Assembly: GCF_013347965.1 (NCBI RefSeq)
Contig: NZ_CP048810.1
Location: 2,914,001-2,978,000 of the forward strand
Origin: Pseudomonas bijieensis
GTDB taxonomy: Bacteria > Pseudomonadota > Gammaproteobacteria > Pseudomonadales > Pseudomonadaceae
Direction: 5' to 3'
DNA: 64,000 bases
A program made the translations under genes and the position numbers. The notes beneath the pieces are model-generated. The model worked only from the letters and a program-made list of their open reading frames with translations. It was not told the origin of the DNA and searched no databases. Shown here piece by piece: positions 1 to 10,500 of the stretch (the first letter of the stretch is position 1; every line of letters starts with the position of its first letter).

Positions 1-100
1 CCATGCCGGTCGTTTTGCTATAAGATAACCGCCATTTTGTGGGTGTCAGCCAGCCCCCCACACAAGCCTTGCGTTCATACTAAATATTCCCGGAGTTTCC
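1..100 (+). promoter_or_regulatory. Upstream region of dapE
   Basis: Non-coding leader before dapE. A TATAAGAT stretch near position 20 could be a -10 element, but no convincing -35 is seen. An imperfect hairpin (TTGTGGG at about 37 paired with CCCACACAA at about 58) lies downstream of it and could be the end of an upstream gene outside the window or a leader structure. CGGAG about 6 bases before the ATG at 101 is the ribosome binding site. Confidence 0.3.
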
Positions 101-1252
101 ATGACGGCCCACGCCGACCTCTCGCCGACCCTGCAACTCGCCTGCGACCTGATCCGCCGTCCGTCCGTGACGCCGGTGGATGCTGATTGCCAGAAACTGA
201 TGATGCAGCGCCTGGGTAATGCGGGTTTTGCGCTCGAGCCGATGCGCATCGAGGATGTGGATAACTTCTGGGCCAGCCATGGCAAGCATGACGGTCCGGT
301 GCTGTGCTTCGCCGGGCACACCGACGTGGTGCCGACCGGCCCGGTGCAGGCCTGGCAGCTCGACCCGTTCGACGCGGTCATCGATGAGCACGGCATGCTT
401 TGTGGCCGTGGCGCAGCGGACATGAAGGGCAGTCTGGCGGCGATGGTGGTGGCGGCCGAACGGTTCGTCGCCGACTATCCGGACCACAAGGGCTCGGTCA
501 CCTTCCTGATCACCAGCGATGAAGAAGGCCCGGCCCACCACGGCACCAAGGCCGTGGTCGAACGTCTCAAGGCCCGTCAGGAGCGGCTGGACTGGTGCAT
601 CGTCGGCGAGCCATCGAGCACCACCTTGGTGGGCGATGTGGTCAAGAACGGCCGGCGCGGTTCCCTCGGCGCGAAGCTGACCGTGCGTGGCAAGCAAGGC
701 CACGTGGCCTATCCACACCTGGCGAAGAACCCGATTCACCTGGCTGCCCCGGCGCTGGCTGAATTGGCCGCCGAGCATTGGGACCACGGCAACGACTTCT
801 TCCCGCCGACCAGTTTCCAGATCTCCAACCTCAACGCTGGCACCGGCGCGACCAACGTGATCCCCGGTGACCTGGTGGCGGTGTTCAACTTCCGTTTTTC
901 CACCGAGTCCACCGTCGAAGGCCTGCAACAGCGCGTCGCCGACATTCTCGACAAACATCAACTGGACTGGCACATCGACTGGGCGTTGTCCGGCCTGCCG
1001 TTCCTCACCGAACCGGGTGCATTGCTCGACGCGGTGTCGTCGAGCATCAAGGACGTCACCGGTCGCGAGACCCAGGCGTCTACCAGCGGCGGCACGTCCG
1101 ACGGTCGCTTCATCGCCACCATGGGCACGCAAGTGGTAGAGCTGGGGCCGGTCAACGCGACCATCCACCAGGTCAATGAACGAGTGCTGGCAGCCGATCT
1201 CGAGGTGCTGACCGAGATCTACTACAAGACGCTGATCAAGTTGCTCGCCTGA
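101..1252 (+). CDS. dapE: Succinyl-diaminopimelate desuccinylase DapE
   Basis: Cytoplasmic zinc hydrolase that splits N-succinyl-LL-diaminopimelate into succinate and LL-diaminopimelate, for lysine and peptidoglycan synthesis. The 383-residue length is normal for the family. Visible M20 metallopeptidase signatures are [11 protein letters not shown] (His73, Asp75), GRGAADMKG (metal-bridging Asp107), SDEEGP (Glu141/Glu142, general base and metal ligand) and a C-terminal NATIHQVNE with the last metal-binding His. The dimerisation lid domain lies between about residues 180 and 295. CGGAG precedes the ATG. Its stop shares one base with the start of rlmA, so the two genes are translationally coupled although their functions are unrelated. 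Confidence 0.96.
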   Translation: MTAHADLSPTLQLACDLIRRPSVTPVDADCQKLMMQRLGNAGFALEPMRIEDVDNFWASHGKHDGPVLCFAGHTDVVPTGPVQAWQLDPFDAVIDEHGMLCGRGAADMKGSLAAMVVAAERFVADYPDHKGSVTFLITSDEEGPAHHGTKAVVERLKARQERLDWCIVGEPSSTTLVGDVVKNGRRGSLGAKLTVRGKQGHVAYPHLAKNPIHLAAPALAELAAEHWDHGNDFFPPTSFQISNLNAGTGATNVIPGDLVAVFNFRFSTESTVEGLQQRVADILDKHQLDWHIDWALSGLPFLTEPGALLDAVSSSIKDVTGRETQASTSGGTSDGRFIATMGTQVVELGPVNATIHQVNERVLAADLEVLTEIYYKTLIKLLA

Positions 1253-2061
1253 TGCTCGCCTGCCCGATCTGCAGTGAGCCGCTGAACGCGGTGGACAACG
1301 GTGTGGTGTGCCCGGCCGGCCACCGCTTCGACCGCGCGCGGCAGGGTTACCTGAACCTGCTGCCGGTGCAGCACAAGAACAGCCGCGACCCCGGCGACAA
1401 CCAGGCGATGGTCGAAGCCCGTCGCGATTTTCTCAACGCAGGGCATTACGCCCCCGTCGCCCGGCGTCTGGCGGAACTGGCCGCCGAACGTGCGCCCGGA
1501 CGCTGGCTGGACATCGGCTGTGGCGAGGGCTACTACACCGCGCAAATCGCTGAAGCGTTACCCAATGCCGATGGTTATGCCCTGGACATCTCCCGAGAGG
1601 CGGTCAAGCGTGCCTGCAAACGCAACCCACAACTGACCTGGTTGATCGCCAGCATGGCCCGCGTGCCCTTGGCGGACGGCTGCTGTCAGTTCCTGGCCAG
1701 CGTGTTCAGCCCGCTGGACTGGCAGGAAGCCAAGCGTTTACTCAGTCCCGGTGGCGGCCTGATGAAAGTCGGCCCCACCGCCGGCCATCTGATGGAATTG
1801 CGCGAACGCCTGTACGACGAAGTTCGCCAGTACACCGATGACAAGCACCTGGCCCTGGTGCCTTCGGGCATGGCGCTCGATCACAGCGAAACCCTCGAAT
1901 TCAAGCTGACGCTCGACAGCGGCCAGGACCGCGCCAACCTGCTGGCCATGACGCCCCACGGCTGGCGTGCCAGTTCCGAACGCCGTGCCAGCGTGATCGA
2001 GCAGGCCGAGCCGTTCGAAGTCACGGTGTCGATGCGCTACGATTATTTCGTTCTTCAATAA
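1252..2061 (+). CDS. rlmA: 23S rRNA (guanine-N1)-methyltransferase RlmA
   Basis: SAM-dependent methyltransferase of the RlmA (RrmA) family, which methylates N1 of a guanine in domain II of 23S rRNA (G745 in E. coli). The N-terminus has the family zinc knuckle: Cys4, Cys7, Cys20 and His24 in CPICSEPL and CPAGHRF. The Rossmann motif WLDIGCGEGYYT at about residues 84-95 binds SAM. 269 residues is the usual size. The ATG overlaps the dapE stop (TGATG). The substrate position is inferred from the family; the E. coli-type enzyme is expected in Gram-negatives. Confidence 0.85.
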   Translation: MLACPICSEPLNAVDNGVVCPAGHRFDRARQGYLNLLPVQHKNSRDPGDNQAMVEARRDFLNAGHYAPVARRLAELAAERAPGRWLDIGCGEGYYTAQIAEALPNADGYALDISREAVKRACKRNPQLTWLIASMARVPLADGCCQFLASVFSPLDWQEAKRLLSPGGGLMKVGPTAGHLMELRERLYDEVRQYTDDKHLALVPSGMALDHSETLEFKLTLDSGQDRANLLAMTPHGWRASSERRASVIEQAEPFEVTVSMRYDYFVLQ

Positions 2062-2144
2062 CCCTTTTGTTTCCGGGCCCGGGCAACCGTCCGGGGCCAG
2101 TTAAATCCGCGAATGGATTTTTCAAGACCGCAGTGAGGACATCC

Positions 2145-2522
2145 ATGCGCCAACCCGATATCGAGATTTACCTCAAGGACGCCGACGTCGACCACAAGGC
2201 CATCGCCGCCTGGCTCGGCCAGGCCCTGGGCCCATGCAGCGAATGGGTACAGAAAGGCCAGACCTACAAGTGCAAGGCCGGCAGCATCCCGGTGACCTGG
2301 CTGCCCAAGGCCGTGGGCAAATGGAACAGCCTGTACCTGGAAAGTGACCAGACCCCGTGGGAAGACGACATCGCCTGCGCCCGCGCCGCCTTCGCCGCCC
2401 TGAATGTCGAAGTGCGCTGCGCGCCTGGGTCGTGGGTGGAAGAAGAAGGTGAAGAATCGGCGGATCGCTGGATTCGCATCAGCGCCGATGGGGAAGAAGA
2501 GATTACCTGGAAGACGGCGTAA
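2145..2522 (+). CDS. Conserved small acidic protein of unknown function
   Basis: 125 residues, soluble, no signal peptide or membrane segment. It is rich in Asp/Glu and Trp, with an acidic tail (EEEGEESADRW, then DGEEEITWK). A longer upstream reading frame exists, but GTGAGGAC sits directly before the ATG at 2145 (MRQPDIEIYL), which fits a ribosome binding site, so that start was chosen. I do not recognise a named domain. It follows rlmA by 83 bases on the same strand and is followed by a REP pair, so it may be the last gene of the dapE-rlmA transcript. Confidence 0.75.
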   Translation: MRQPDIEIYLKDADVDHKAIAAWLGQALGPCSEWVQKGQTYKCKAGSIPVTWLPKAVGKWNSLYLESDQTPWEDDIACARAAFAALNVEVRCAPGSWVEEEGEESADRWIRISADGEEEITWKTA

Positions 2523-2551
2523 CGCCCGTCTCAGCCTCAGCCTAGATCCAA

Positions 2552-2644
2552 CTGTGGGAGAGCGAGCCTGCTCGCGATAGTGGTGTGACAGTCGATTAGG
2601 TATCGCCCGATACACCGCTATCGCGAGCAGGCTCGCTCCCACAG
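2552..2644. repeat. REPIN (pair of inverted REP sequences, class A)
   Basis: CTGTGGGAG-AGCGAGCCTGCTCGCGATAG and its inverted copy CTATCGCGAGCAGGCTCGCTCCCACAG flank about 35 bases. The left copy has one extra base compared with the others in this window. It lies between two convergent genes (small acidic protein and cold-shock gene) and could fold in the transcripts of both. Confidence 0.85.
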
Positions 2645-2672
2645 TGGTCTTCATGGTGACTGCAAGGGCGGG

Positions 2673-2882
2673 TTACAACCCCACCACATCCTCAGCCTGC
2701 AAGCCCTTCTGCCCTTCCACAACCGCGTACTCGACCTGCTGGCCTTCGGTCAGTGAACGGTGGCCTTCGCCACGAATGGCGCGGTAATGCACGAACACAT
2801 CCGCGCCGCCTTCACGCTGGATGAAGCCGTAGCCCTTGGCGTCGTTGAACCACTTCACACTGCCGGTTTCCCGTGCTGCCAT
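2673..2882 (-). CDS. Cold-shock domain protein (Csp family)
   Basis: 69-residue single cold-shock domain that binds single-stranded RNA/DNA. RNP1 is KGYGFIQ (about residues 15-21) and RNP2 is VFVHY (about 28-32), followed by the conserved EGQ...GLQAEDV end. A start five codons upstream is possible, but GGGAG is spaced correctly only for the ATG at 2882 ([11 protein letters not shown]), giving the usual family length. The domain lacks the acidic/basic features that would allow a specific Csp name. It stands alone on the minus strand between two REP/intergenic stretches. Confidence 0.92.
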   Translation of the reverse strand: MAARETGSVKWFNDAKGYGFIQREGGADVFVHYRAIRGEGHRSLTEGQQVEYAVVEGQKGLQAEDVVGL

Positions 2883-3117
2883 GATGCTCACTCCCATTTT
2901 TATTTTTTTAAGTCGGCTTTTCGAAGGAAAGCCGTACGAACGTTAGCTGCCGTCCAGCCGTCCAAAGGTGGCCGTGGCAGTCACTGGCCGAGTATATGAC
3001 ACACGTAAAAACTCTCAACTGACTTTACTTCGGTGCTTTTTTGCCGATTTTCGATGAATCCGGCACACTAGCCAGCCCGAGCAGCCGCTCGGTTTTATCC
3101 ACTCATGCAGAAGCCGT

Positions 3118-5616
3118 ATGACCCGCTCCCCGTTCCGCCGTCTTGTGTTTGGCACCCTGCGCCGACTGTTGTACCTCTGGGTTCGCTCCGAGACCATCAA
3201 CCAGTCGTCCTTCACCCTCAACCTCGACCGCAGTCGTCCGGTGTTCTACGTCCTGCAAGATCCTTCGCTCACCGACCTGGCGGTGCTCGACACCGAATGC
3301 ACCAAGGCTGGCCTGCCCCGTCCGGTGCTGCCAGTCTCGGTGGGTAACCTGCTGGAACCGGCGGCGTTTTTCTACCTGACGCCAGCACCGGACTGGATCG
3401 GGCGCCAGGACAAGCGCGGCGCGCCACCGACCCTGACGCGGCTGGTCAATGCCCTGACCCACAACGCCGCCGAAGATGCACAGATCATCCCGGTCAGCGT
3501 GTTCTGGGGACAGTCGCCCGACAGCGAATCGAGCCCCTGGAAGCTGTTGTTCGCCGACAGCTGGGCCGTCACCGGGCGTCTGCGCCGCCTGTTGAGCATC
3601 ATGATCCTGGGACGCAAGACCCGCGTGCAGTTCTCCGCGCCGATCCATCTGCGCGAACTGATCGAACACGACAAGGGCCACGAACGCACCGTGCGCATGG
3701 CCCAGCGGATCCTGCGGGTGCACTTCCGCAATTTGAAAGCAGCGGTCATCGGCCCGGACATTTCCCACCGCCGCAACCTGGTCAAGGGCCTGCTGAACCA
3801 GCCACTGGTCAAGCAGGCGATTGCCGAGGAAGCCGAGCGGGAAAAAATCTCCGCGGAAAAAGCCAAGGCCCAGGCCCTGCGCTACGGCAACGAGATCGCC
3901 TCGGACTACACCTACACCGCGATCCGGTTCCTGGAAGTGGTGCTGAGCTGGTTCTGGAACAAAATCTACGACGGCATCAAGGTCAACCACATCGAAGGCG
4001 TGCAGAACATCGCCCAGGGCCACGAAGTCATCTACGTGCCGTGCCACCGCAGTCACATCGACTACCTGCTGCTGTCGTATCTGCTGTTTCGCAACGGCCT
4101 GACCCCACCGCACATCGCCGCCGGCATCAACCTCAACATGCCGGTGATCGGCGGCCTGCTGCGCCGTGGCGGGGCGTTCTTCATGCGCCGCACCTTCAAG
4201 GGCAACCCGCTCTACACCGCCGTGTTCAACGAATACCTGCACACGCTGTTCACCAAAGGCTTCCCGGTGGAGTACTTCGTCGAGGGCGGTCGCTCGCGCA
4301 CCGGGCGCATGCTGCAACCCAAGACCGGCATGCTCGCCATCACCTTGCGCAGCTTCCTGCGCTCTTCGCGCATGCCCATCGTCTTCGTGCCGGTCTACAT
4401 CGGTTATGAGCGTGTACTCGAAGGCCGTACCTACCTGGGCGAATTGCGCGGGGCCAGCAAGAAAAAGGAATCGATCTTCGACATCTTCAAGGTCATCGGC
4501 GCCCTCAAGCAACGCTTCGGCCAGGTGGCGGTGAACTTCGGCGAACCGATCAAGCTGGCGGAATTCCTCGACGGTGAACATCCGGATTGGCGCCAACAGG
4601 AACTGGGCCCGCAATTCAAACCGGCCTGGCTCAACGCGACCACCCACCGCCTCGGCGAGCGCGTGGCCCGACATCTGAACGAGGCCGCGGCCATCAACCC
4701 GGTCAACCTCGTCGCCCTGGCGCTGCTGTCAACCAGTCGCCTAGCCCTGGACGACCGCGCCATGGCCCGGGTGTTGGACCTGTACCTGGCGCTGCTGCGA
4801 AAAGTCCCGTACTCGCCCCACACCACCCTGCCCGAAGGCGATGGCCAGGCGCTGATCGAGCACGTGAAGGGCATGGACCTGCTGTCGGAACAGAGTGATG
4901 CCCTGGGCAAGATTCTGTACCTGGACGAGCAGAACGCGGTACTGATGACCTACTACCGCAACAACGTGCTGCACATCTTCGCCCTGCCGGCGTTGCTGGC
5001 GAGTTTCTTCCAGAGCAGCTCGCGCATGAGCCGTGAACAGATCCTGCGCTACACCCATGCGCTGTACCCGTACCTGCAATCGGAGTTGTTCATTCGCTGG
5101 TCGCTGGAAGAACTGGATGGCGTGGTCGACCAGTGGCTCGAAGCGTTCGTCGAACAGGGCCTGCTGCGTTTCGAAAACGACCTGTACCTGCGTCCGGCGC
5201 CGAGCTCGCGGCACTTCGTGCTGCTGACCCTGCTGTCCAAAAGCATCGCCCAGACCTTGCAGCGCTTCTACATGACCGTCTCGCTACTGCTCAACAGCGG
5301 CCAGAACACCATCAGCGCCGAAGAACTGGAGGACCTCTGCACCGTCATGGCCCAGCGCCTGTCGATCCTGCATGGCCTGAACGCGCCGGAGTTCTTCGAC
5401 AAGAGCCTGTTCCGCCACTTCATCCAGACGATGCTGGACCTCGATGTGCTGCGCCGCGACGAAGCCGGCAAACTCAGCTACCACGAGCTGCTGGGCGAAC
5501 TGGCCGAAGGCGCGGCCAAGCGGGTGCTGCCGGCGGAAATTCGCCTGTCGATCCGCCAGGTGGCGCTGCATCGCAGTGAAGATGCGGCGGAGGTCGCCGC
5601 CAGTCCTGGCGTTTGA
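3118..5616 (+). CDS. plsB: Glycerol-3-phosphate 1-O-acyltransferase PlsB
   Basis: Membrane-associated enzyme that acylates the sn-1 position of glycerol-3-phosphate, the first step of phospholipid synthesis. 832 residues matches the long PlsB type. Acyltransferase block I is HRSHID (His310 and Asp315, the HX4D charge relay). Block II is [12 protein letters not shown]. Block III is [12 protein letters not shown] near residue 385 for glycerol-3-phosphate binding. Block IV follows at [11 protein letters not shown]. The start [12 protein letters not shown] lies 13 bases after another in-frame-unrelated ATG; the first residues match what I recall for Pseudomonas PlsB. It is monocistronic here. Confidence 0.96.
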   Translation: MTRSPFRRLVFGTLRRLLYLWVRSETINQSSFTLNLDRSRPVFYVLQDPSLTDLAVLDTECTKAGLPRPVLPVSVGNLLEPAAFFYLTPAPDWIGRQDKRGAPPTLTRLVNALTHNAAEDAQIIPVSVFWGQSPDSESSPWKLLFADSWAVTGRLRRLLSIMILGRKTRVQFSAPIHLRELIEHDKGHERTVRMAQRILRVHFRNLKAAVIGPDISHRRNLVKGLLNQPLVKQAIAEEAEREKISAEKAKAQALRYGNEIASDYTYTAIRFLEVVLSWFWNKIYDGIKVNHIEGVQNIAQGHEVIYVPCHRSHIDYLLLSYLLFRNGLTPPHIAAGINLNMPVIGGLLRRGGAFFMRRTFKGNPLYTAVFNEYLHTLFTKGFPVEYFVEGGRSRTGRMLQPKTGMLAITLRSFLRSSRMPIVFVPVYIGYERVLEGRTYLGELRGASKKKESIFDIFKVIGALKQRFGQVAVNFGEPIKLAEFLDGEHPDWRQQELGPQFKPAWLNATTHRLGERVARHLNEAAAINPVNLVALALLSTSRLALDDRAMARVLDLYLALLRKVPYSPHTTLPEGDGQALIEHVKGMDLLSEQSDALGKILYLDEQNAVLMTYYRNNVLHIFALPALLASFFQSSSRMSREQILRYTHALYPYLQSELFIRWSLEELDGVVDQWLEAFVEQGLLRFENDLYLRPAPSSRHFVLLTLLSKSIAQTLQRFYMTVSLLLNSGQNTISAEELEDLCTVMAQRLSILHGLNAPEFFDKSLFRHFIQTMLDLDVLRRDEAGKLSYHELLGELAEGAAKRVLPAEIRLSIRQVALHRSEDAAEVAASPGV

Positions 5617-5804
5617 AACTTTCCGATCACTCACCCAGAACCATGGAGCGGTTTCGGTGAGCTGATGGGGGCATCAAGGAACTTACTCCGACGCTGCGCA
5701 GCGGCTAAAGCGACGTCAAACGAAGAAAAGACCTACAGAGAACTTTGGAGCAGGCTTCTAGGATGAGGCCACGTCAATGTCGACGTACTGAAAAGGAATT
5801 CAGC

Positions 5805-6179
5805 ATGAATATCATCACGTTAACCATGCAACTGCCCGAAGGCCATCAACTTCCCGAAGCCGGCCGCACCGAAGTCAGTGTTCTAAATGCAGCCGGTGCG
5901 CAGATCAGCGTCAGCGGCGGCCAGGGCTCCAACGTGGCACCCAAGGAACCGGGGGCCCAGCAGCCTTGGCAATATCGCTTTCTTGTCGATTCCAAGACGA
6001 CGCGTGTAGGGGAAGAGCTCCTGGTAAAGGCACGAGTGTACCGAGCCGACACCGCTCTTTTTCTTGAGGCCGAACAGGCCTTCACCTGGGATGGCGGCAA
6101 TCAACACGTTGACATCCCCCTGAGCCTGGCGCCAGCATCGCTGGCTGAAACTGTTCAAGCGCCCGCGTTCGGCTCCTGA
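5805..6179 (+). CDS. Small protein resembling the YbaY/YscW-type beta domain, no signal peptide
   Basis: 124 residues starting at the ATG preceded by AAAAGGAA; a longer upstream frame has no ribosome site. There is no signal peptide or lipobox. The middle part (QPWQYRFLVDSKTTRVGEE then LLVKARVYRADTALFLEAE) follows the same pattern as the downstream lipoprotein (LPFHLSYDPAQVKPGHRYAVS then ARIEVDGQLMFITTE). I therefore infer that the two neighbours are distant paralogues, one cytoplasmic or unusually exported and one anchored. The function is unknown. It ends 93 bases before the lipoprotein gene. Confidence 0.7.
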   Translation: MNIITLTMQLPEGHQLPEAGRTEVSVLNAAGAQISVSGGQGSNVAPKEPGAQQPWQYRFLVDSKTTRVGEELLVKARVYRADTALFLEAEQAFTWDGGNQHVDIPLSLAPASLAETVQAPAFGS

Positions 6180-6222
6180 GCCGCAACGTTGCGAATGGGT
6201 GCTTGGACGCAAACCCGCTAAA

Positions 6223-6261
6223 TGCCCATTGACGCCTGTGTGTTGCTGGCGTCAATGGGCA
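6223..6261 (+). promoter_or_regulatory. Perfect 13-bp inverted repeat before the ybaY-like gene
   Basis: TGCCCATTGACGC (6223-6235) is exactly complementary to GCGTCAATGGGCA (6249-6261), with a 13-base loop. In RNA it would form a stable hairpin whose 3' arm ends only 11 bases before the ATG at 6273 and touches the likely ribosome site AAGG. There is no T run, so it is a poor intrinsic terminator. It could be an RNA control element, a DNA operator, or an mRNA-stabilising hairpin between two cotranscribed genes. Confidence 0.5.
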
Positions 6262-6272
6262 AGGTGCTTCCA

Positions 6273-6674
6273 ATGAAAAAAATAGCTCTGCTTGCATCCA
6301 TGGCGTTACTGGCCGCTTGCCAATCGGCAACGCCACCCTCCACCACCGCATCCCTGGATGGCGAAGTGTTCTACCTGCAACGCATCGCCCTGCCGCCCAA
6401 CGCTACCTTGAGCGTGAGCCTGCAGGACGTTTCCCTGGCCGATGCCCCCGCCGTGGTGCTCGATGAGCAGAGCGGCCCGATCAAAGGCCAGGTCCCGCTG
6501 CCGTTCCACCTCAGTTATGATCCCGCCCAGGTCAAGCCCGGCCATCGTTATGCCGTGAGCGCCCGCATCGAAGTGGACGGCCAGTTGATGTTCATCACTA
6601 CCGAACAGCACGCCGTACAACTCGATGGCAAGGATCCGCAGCCGTTGAAGGTCCGCGTCAACGCCGCACGCTGA
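6273..6674 (+). CDS. YbaY family lipoprotein
   Basis: 133 residues with a lipoprotein signal: MKKIALLASM then a hydrophobic core and lipobox LAAC (Cys16), so the mature protein should be lipid-anchored, with the sorting signal QS after Cys suggesting the outer membrane. The mature part is a single small beta domain of the YbaY/YscW (type III pilotin-like) family: conserved LPPNATLSVSLQDVS, then PFHLSYDP and VKPGHRYAVSARI. YbaY proteins are envelope proteins of unclear role. It is preceded by a perfect hairpin and followed after 33 bases by the DUF4197 gene, so a small envelope-protein operon is likely. Confidence 0.8.
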   Translation: MKKIALLASMALLAACQSATPPSTTASLDGEVFYLQRIALPPNATLSVSLQDVSLADAPAVVLDEQSGPIKGQVPLPFHLSYDPAQVKPGHRYAVSARIEVDGQLMFITTEQHAVQLDGKDPQPLKVRVNAAR

Positions 6675-6707
6675 TCGCTTTTTCCAAATTTCTTCAAGGA
6701 CGCCATC

Positions 6708-7397
6708 ATGCTTCGCTCTACCCTCCGTTTCACCGGCCTGTGCGCAGGCCTGTTGATCTGCGCCAATGCCATGGCCCTGTCCCTGGGCGACCTGTCGCAA
6801 AAAGACGCCGCGGGCGGCCTCAAGGATGCCTTGACCCAAGGCGCACAGGTTGCGGTCAAGCAACTGGGTACACCCGGCGGCTTCAGCAACAACCCGGATG
6901 TGAAGATCGAACTGCCAGGCAAGCTGGGCAAAGTCGCCAGCAAGATGAAAGCCTTCGGCATGGGAGACCAGGTCGATCAATTGGAAACCAGCATGAACCA
7001 GGCCGCCGAAGCCGCCGTGGTCCAGGCCCAGCCGATCCTGGTCAATGCCGTGAAGAACATGAGCGTGGACGATGCCAAGGGGATCTTGAGCGGCGGTAAC
7101 GACTCGGCGACGCAATACCTGAACAAGAGCAGTCGCGAACAGATCCGCGCCAAGTTCCTGCCCATCGTCAAGCAAGCCACCGACAAGGTCGGCCTGGCGC
7201 AGAAGTACAACGCCTTCGCCGGCCAGGCCGCGACCTTCGGCGTGCTCGACACCAAAAGCGCCAACATCGAAAACTACGTGACCGAGCAGGCGCTGGACGG
7301 ATTGTTTGAGATGATCGGCAAGCAGGAAGCCGCCATTCGCCAGAACCCGGCAGCTGCAGCGACCAGTTTGGCGAAGAAGGTTTTCGGTACGCTCTAG
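6708..7397 (+). CDS. DUF4197 domain exported protein
   Basis: 229 residues with a clear Sec signal peptide (MLRSTLRFTGLCAGLLI... cleavage after ANAMA, about residue 23). The mature protein is predicted helical and matches my recollection of the DUF4197 family: LSLGDLSQKDAAGGLKDALT at the mature N-terminus, KMKAFGMGDQVDQLE, SVDDAKGILSGG and the C-terminal ALDGLFEMIG...NP block. The function is unknown and it is probably periplasmic. TTCAAGGA precedes the ATG. It is the last gene before a REP pair and converges with the efflux operon. Confidence 0.85.
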   Translation: MLRSTLRFTGLCAGLLICANAMALSLGDLSQKDAAGGLKDALTQGAQVAVKQLGTPGGFSNNPDVKIELPGKLGKVASKMKAFGMGDQVDQLETSMNQAAEAAVVQAQPILVNAVKNMSVDDAKGILSGGNDSATQYLNKSSREQIRAKFLPIVKQATDKVGLAQKYNAFAGQAATFGVLDTKSANIENYVTEQALDGLFEMIGKQEAAIRQNPAAAATSLAKKVFGTL

Positions 7398-7415
7398 GAT
7401 TGCGCGCAAAACACC

Positions 7416-7505
7416 TGTGGGAGCGAGCCTGCTCGCGATTGCGGTATCAGCCATAGCATCTCTGTTGGCTGTTACATCGCTATCGCGAGCAGGCTCGCTC
7501 CCACA
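7416..7505. repeat. REPIN (class A)
   Basis: CTGTGGGAGCGAGCCTGCTCGCGATT and the inverted CTATCGCGAGCAGGCTCGCTCCCAC enclose about 35 bases. It sits between the convergent ends of the DUF4197 gene and mexK. Confidence 0.88.
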
Positions 7506-7533
7506 TTTGATCTTCAGTGTTATCCGAATCGCG

Positions 7534-10500
7534 TCAAGTCTTCTTGACCCTGAACCACGCCGCATACAACGCCGGCAGGAACAACAGCGTCAACGCCGTC
7601 GCCACGATCAAGCCCCCCATGATTGCCACGGCCATCGGCCCGAAGAATAGGCTGCGCGACAGCGGGATCATGGCCAGCACCGCCGCCAGCGCGGTGAGTA
7701 CGATCGGGCGGAAGCGGCGGACCGTCGCTTCGATGATCGCCTGCCAGGGCGACAGCCCCGCCTTGATGTCCTGTTCGATCTGGTCCACCAGGATCACCGA
7801 GTTGCGCATGATCATCCCCGACAGCGCGATAGTGCCGAGCATGGCGACGAAACCGAACGGCTGGCGGAACACCAGCAGGAACAGGGTGACGCCGATCAGC
7901 CCCAAGGGCGCGGTGAGAAACACCATGGCCGTGCGCGAGAAGCTGCGCAGCTGCAGCATCAGCAACGTCAACACCACCACGATGAACAGCGGCACACCGG
8001 CATTCACCGATTTCTGGCCGCGAGCCGAATCCTCTACTGTACCGCCCACCTCGAGCAAGTAACCGGACGGCAGTTCGGCACGAATCGGGTCCAGGGTCGG
8101 GAAGATCTGCTGCACCAGGGTCGCCGGTTGCTCCTTGCCATAGATATCGGCCCGTACGGTCACGCTCGGCAGACGGTTGCGGTGCCAGATCACCCCCTCT
8201 TCGAAACCGTATTCCAAGGTCGCGATCTGCGACAGGGCAACGCTCCTGCCGTTGTCGGTCGGCACCGCCAGGCTCGACAGCAATGACAATTCGGTGCGCT
8301 CATGCACCGTGCCGCGCAGCAGGATTTCGATCAGCTCATTGTCTTCGCGATACTGGCTGACGCTGGAGCCCGTGAGGGAGCTGCGCAGGAAACTCGCCAG
8401 ATTGGCGGTGCTGACACCCAGGGCCCGGGCACGGTCCTGGTCGACGTTCAGGTACACCACCTTGCTCGGCTCTTCCCAGTCCAGATGCACATTGGCCACG
8501 TAAGGGTTTTCTCGAACTTTCGTCGCCACTTTGCGTGCCAGGGCCCGGACCACTTCGATGTGTTCACCAGTAACGCGGAACTGCACCGGGTAGCCGACCG
8601 GCGGGCCGTTTTCCAGGCGTGTGACCCGCGAGCGCAGGGTCGGGAACTGTTCGTTCAGGGTAGTGATCAGCCAACTGCGCAACGGCTCGCGATCTTCGAT
8701 GGTCTTGGCCAGCACCACGAACTGGGCGAAGCTGGACGCTGGCAGTTGTTGATCCAGCGGCAGGTAGAAACGCGGTGAACCGGTGCCGACATAAGCCACG
8801 TAATTGTCGATGCCGGCGTGGTCCTTGAGCAGCGCTTCAAGGCGCTTGACCTGCTCGGCGGTGTTGCTCAGGGAGGCACCTTCCTGCAGTTTCAGGTCCA
8901 CCATCAACTCCAGCCGTCCCGACGCCGGGAAGAATTGCTGCGGCACGAAACGGAACAACACCACCGAGCCCACGAACAACAGCACGGTCAGGGTGAGGAC
9001 GGTTTTGCGACGACGCACGCACCACTCCACCATCCGCCGGACACGCTGATAAAACGGCGTGCCGTAAGGGTCGGTCTGGCCGTCAGCCGTGCCATGTTTG
9101 GCCGCGTGAATTTTCGCCAGGTCCGGCAGGAGTTTTTCCCCCAGGTACGGCACAAACACCACGGCAGCCACCCAGGACGCCAGCAATGCCAAGGTCACGA
9201 CCTGGAAAATCGAACGGGTGTACTCGCCGGTGCCCGATTGCGCGGTGGCGATCGGCAAGAACCCCGCCGCCGTGATCAACGTACCGGTGAGCATCGGGAA
9301 CGCCGTGCTGGTCCACGCAAAACTGGCGGCCTTGATCCGGTCGAAGCCCTGCTCCATCTTGATCGCCATCATCTCCACCGCGATGATCGCATCGTCCACC
9401 AGCAGCCCCAGCGCCAGTACCAGCGCGCCGAGGGAAATCTTGTGCAGGCCGATCCCCAGGTAATACATCGCCGCGAAGGTCATCGCCAGCACCAGCGGAA
9501 TCGCCAGGGCCACCACCATCCCGGTGCGCAGGCCCAGGGAGAAGAAGCTCACCAGCAATACAATCGTCAGCGCTTCCACCAGCACCTGGACGAACTCACC
9601 GACCCCGGTCTTCACCGCCGCCGGCTGGTCCGACACCTTGCGCAATTGCATGCCGGCCGGGAGCGTATCCTGGATACGGGCAAAATCGACCTCAAGGGCC
9701 TTGCCCAGGACCAGGATGTCACCACCGTCCTTCATCGCCACGGCCAGGCCGATGGCGTCTTCGCCCATGAAACGCATGCGTGGCGCCGGTGGGTCGTTGA
9801 AACCCCGGCGCACATCCGCCACATCACTGATACGGAACGTACGATCGGCGACCCGGATCGGGAAGTTGCGGATCTCTTCCACGCTCTGGAAATTCCCCGA
9901 AACCCGTAGCTGCAATCGCTCGCTGTCGGTTTCGAAGAAGCCCGCGGTCGATACCGCATTCTGCTCCTCCAGGGCCTGCTGTACCGCCGCCAAGGGCAGG
10001 CCAAGGGTCGCCAGCTTCACGTTCGACAGCTCGATCCAGATCTTCTCGTCCTGCAAACCGATCAGTTCGACCTTGCCCACGTCCTTGACCCGCTGCAGCT
10101 GGATCTGGATGCGATCGGCGTAGTCCTTGAGCACGGCGTAGTCGAAACCATCGCCGGTCAAGGCGTAGATATTGCCGAAGGTAGTCCCGAACTCATCGTT
10201 GAAAAATGGCCCCTGGATACCTGGCGGCAAGGTATGGCGGATGTCACTGATCTTCTTGCGGATCTGGTACCACAGCTCCGGGATCTGCGCCGAATGCAGG
10301 GAGTCGCGCGCCATGAAAGTCACTTGGGACTCCCCCGGCCGGGAGAACGAAACGATCCTTTCGTAATCGCCGGTTTCCATCAGCTTCTTTTCGATGCGCT
10401 CAGTGACCTGGCGCGAGACTTCCTCGGCCGTGGCGCCCGGCCAGTTGGTACGGATCACCATGGCCTTGAAAGTGAATGGCGGGTCTTCGCTCTGGCCGAG

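Noticed and set aside
3103..4674. 523-residue open frame opposite plsB
   Set aside because: Shadow of plsB, which is a clear full-length family member.
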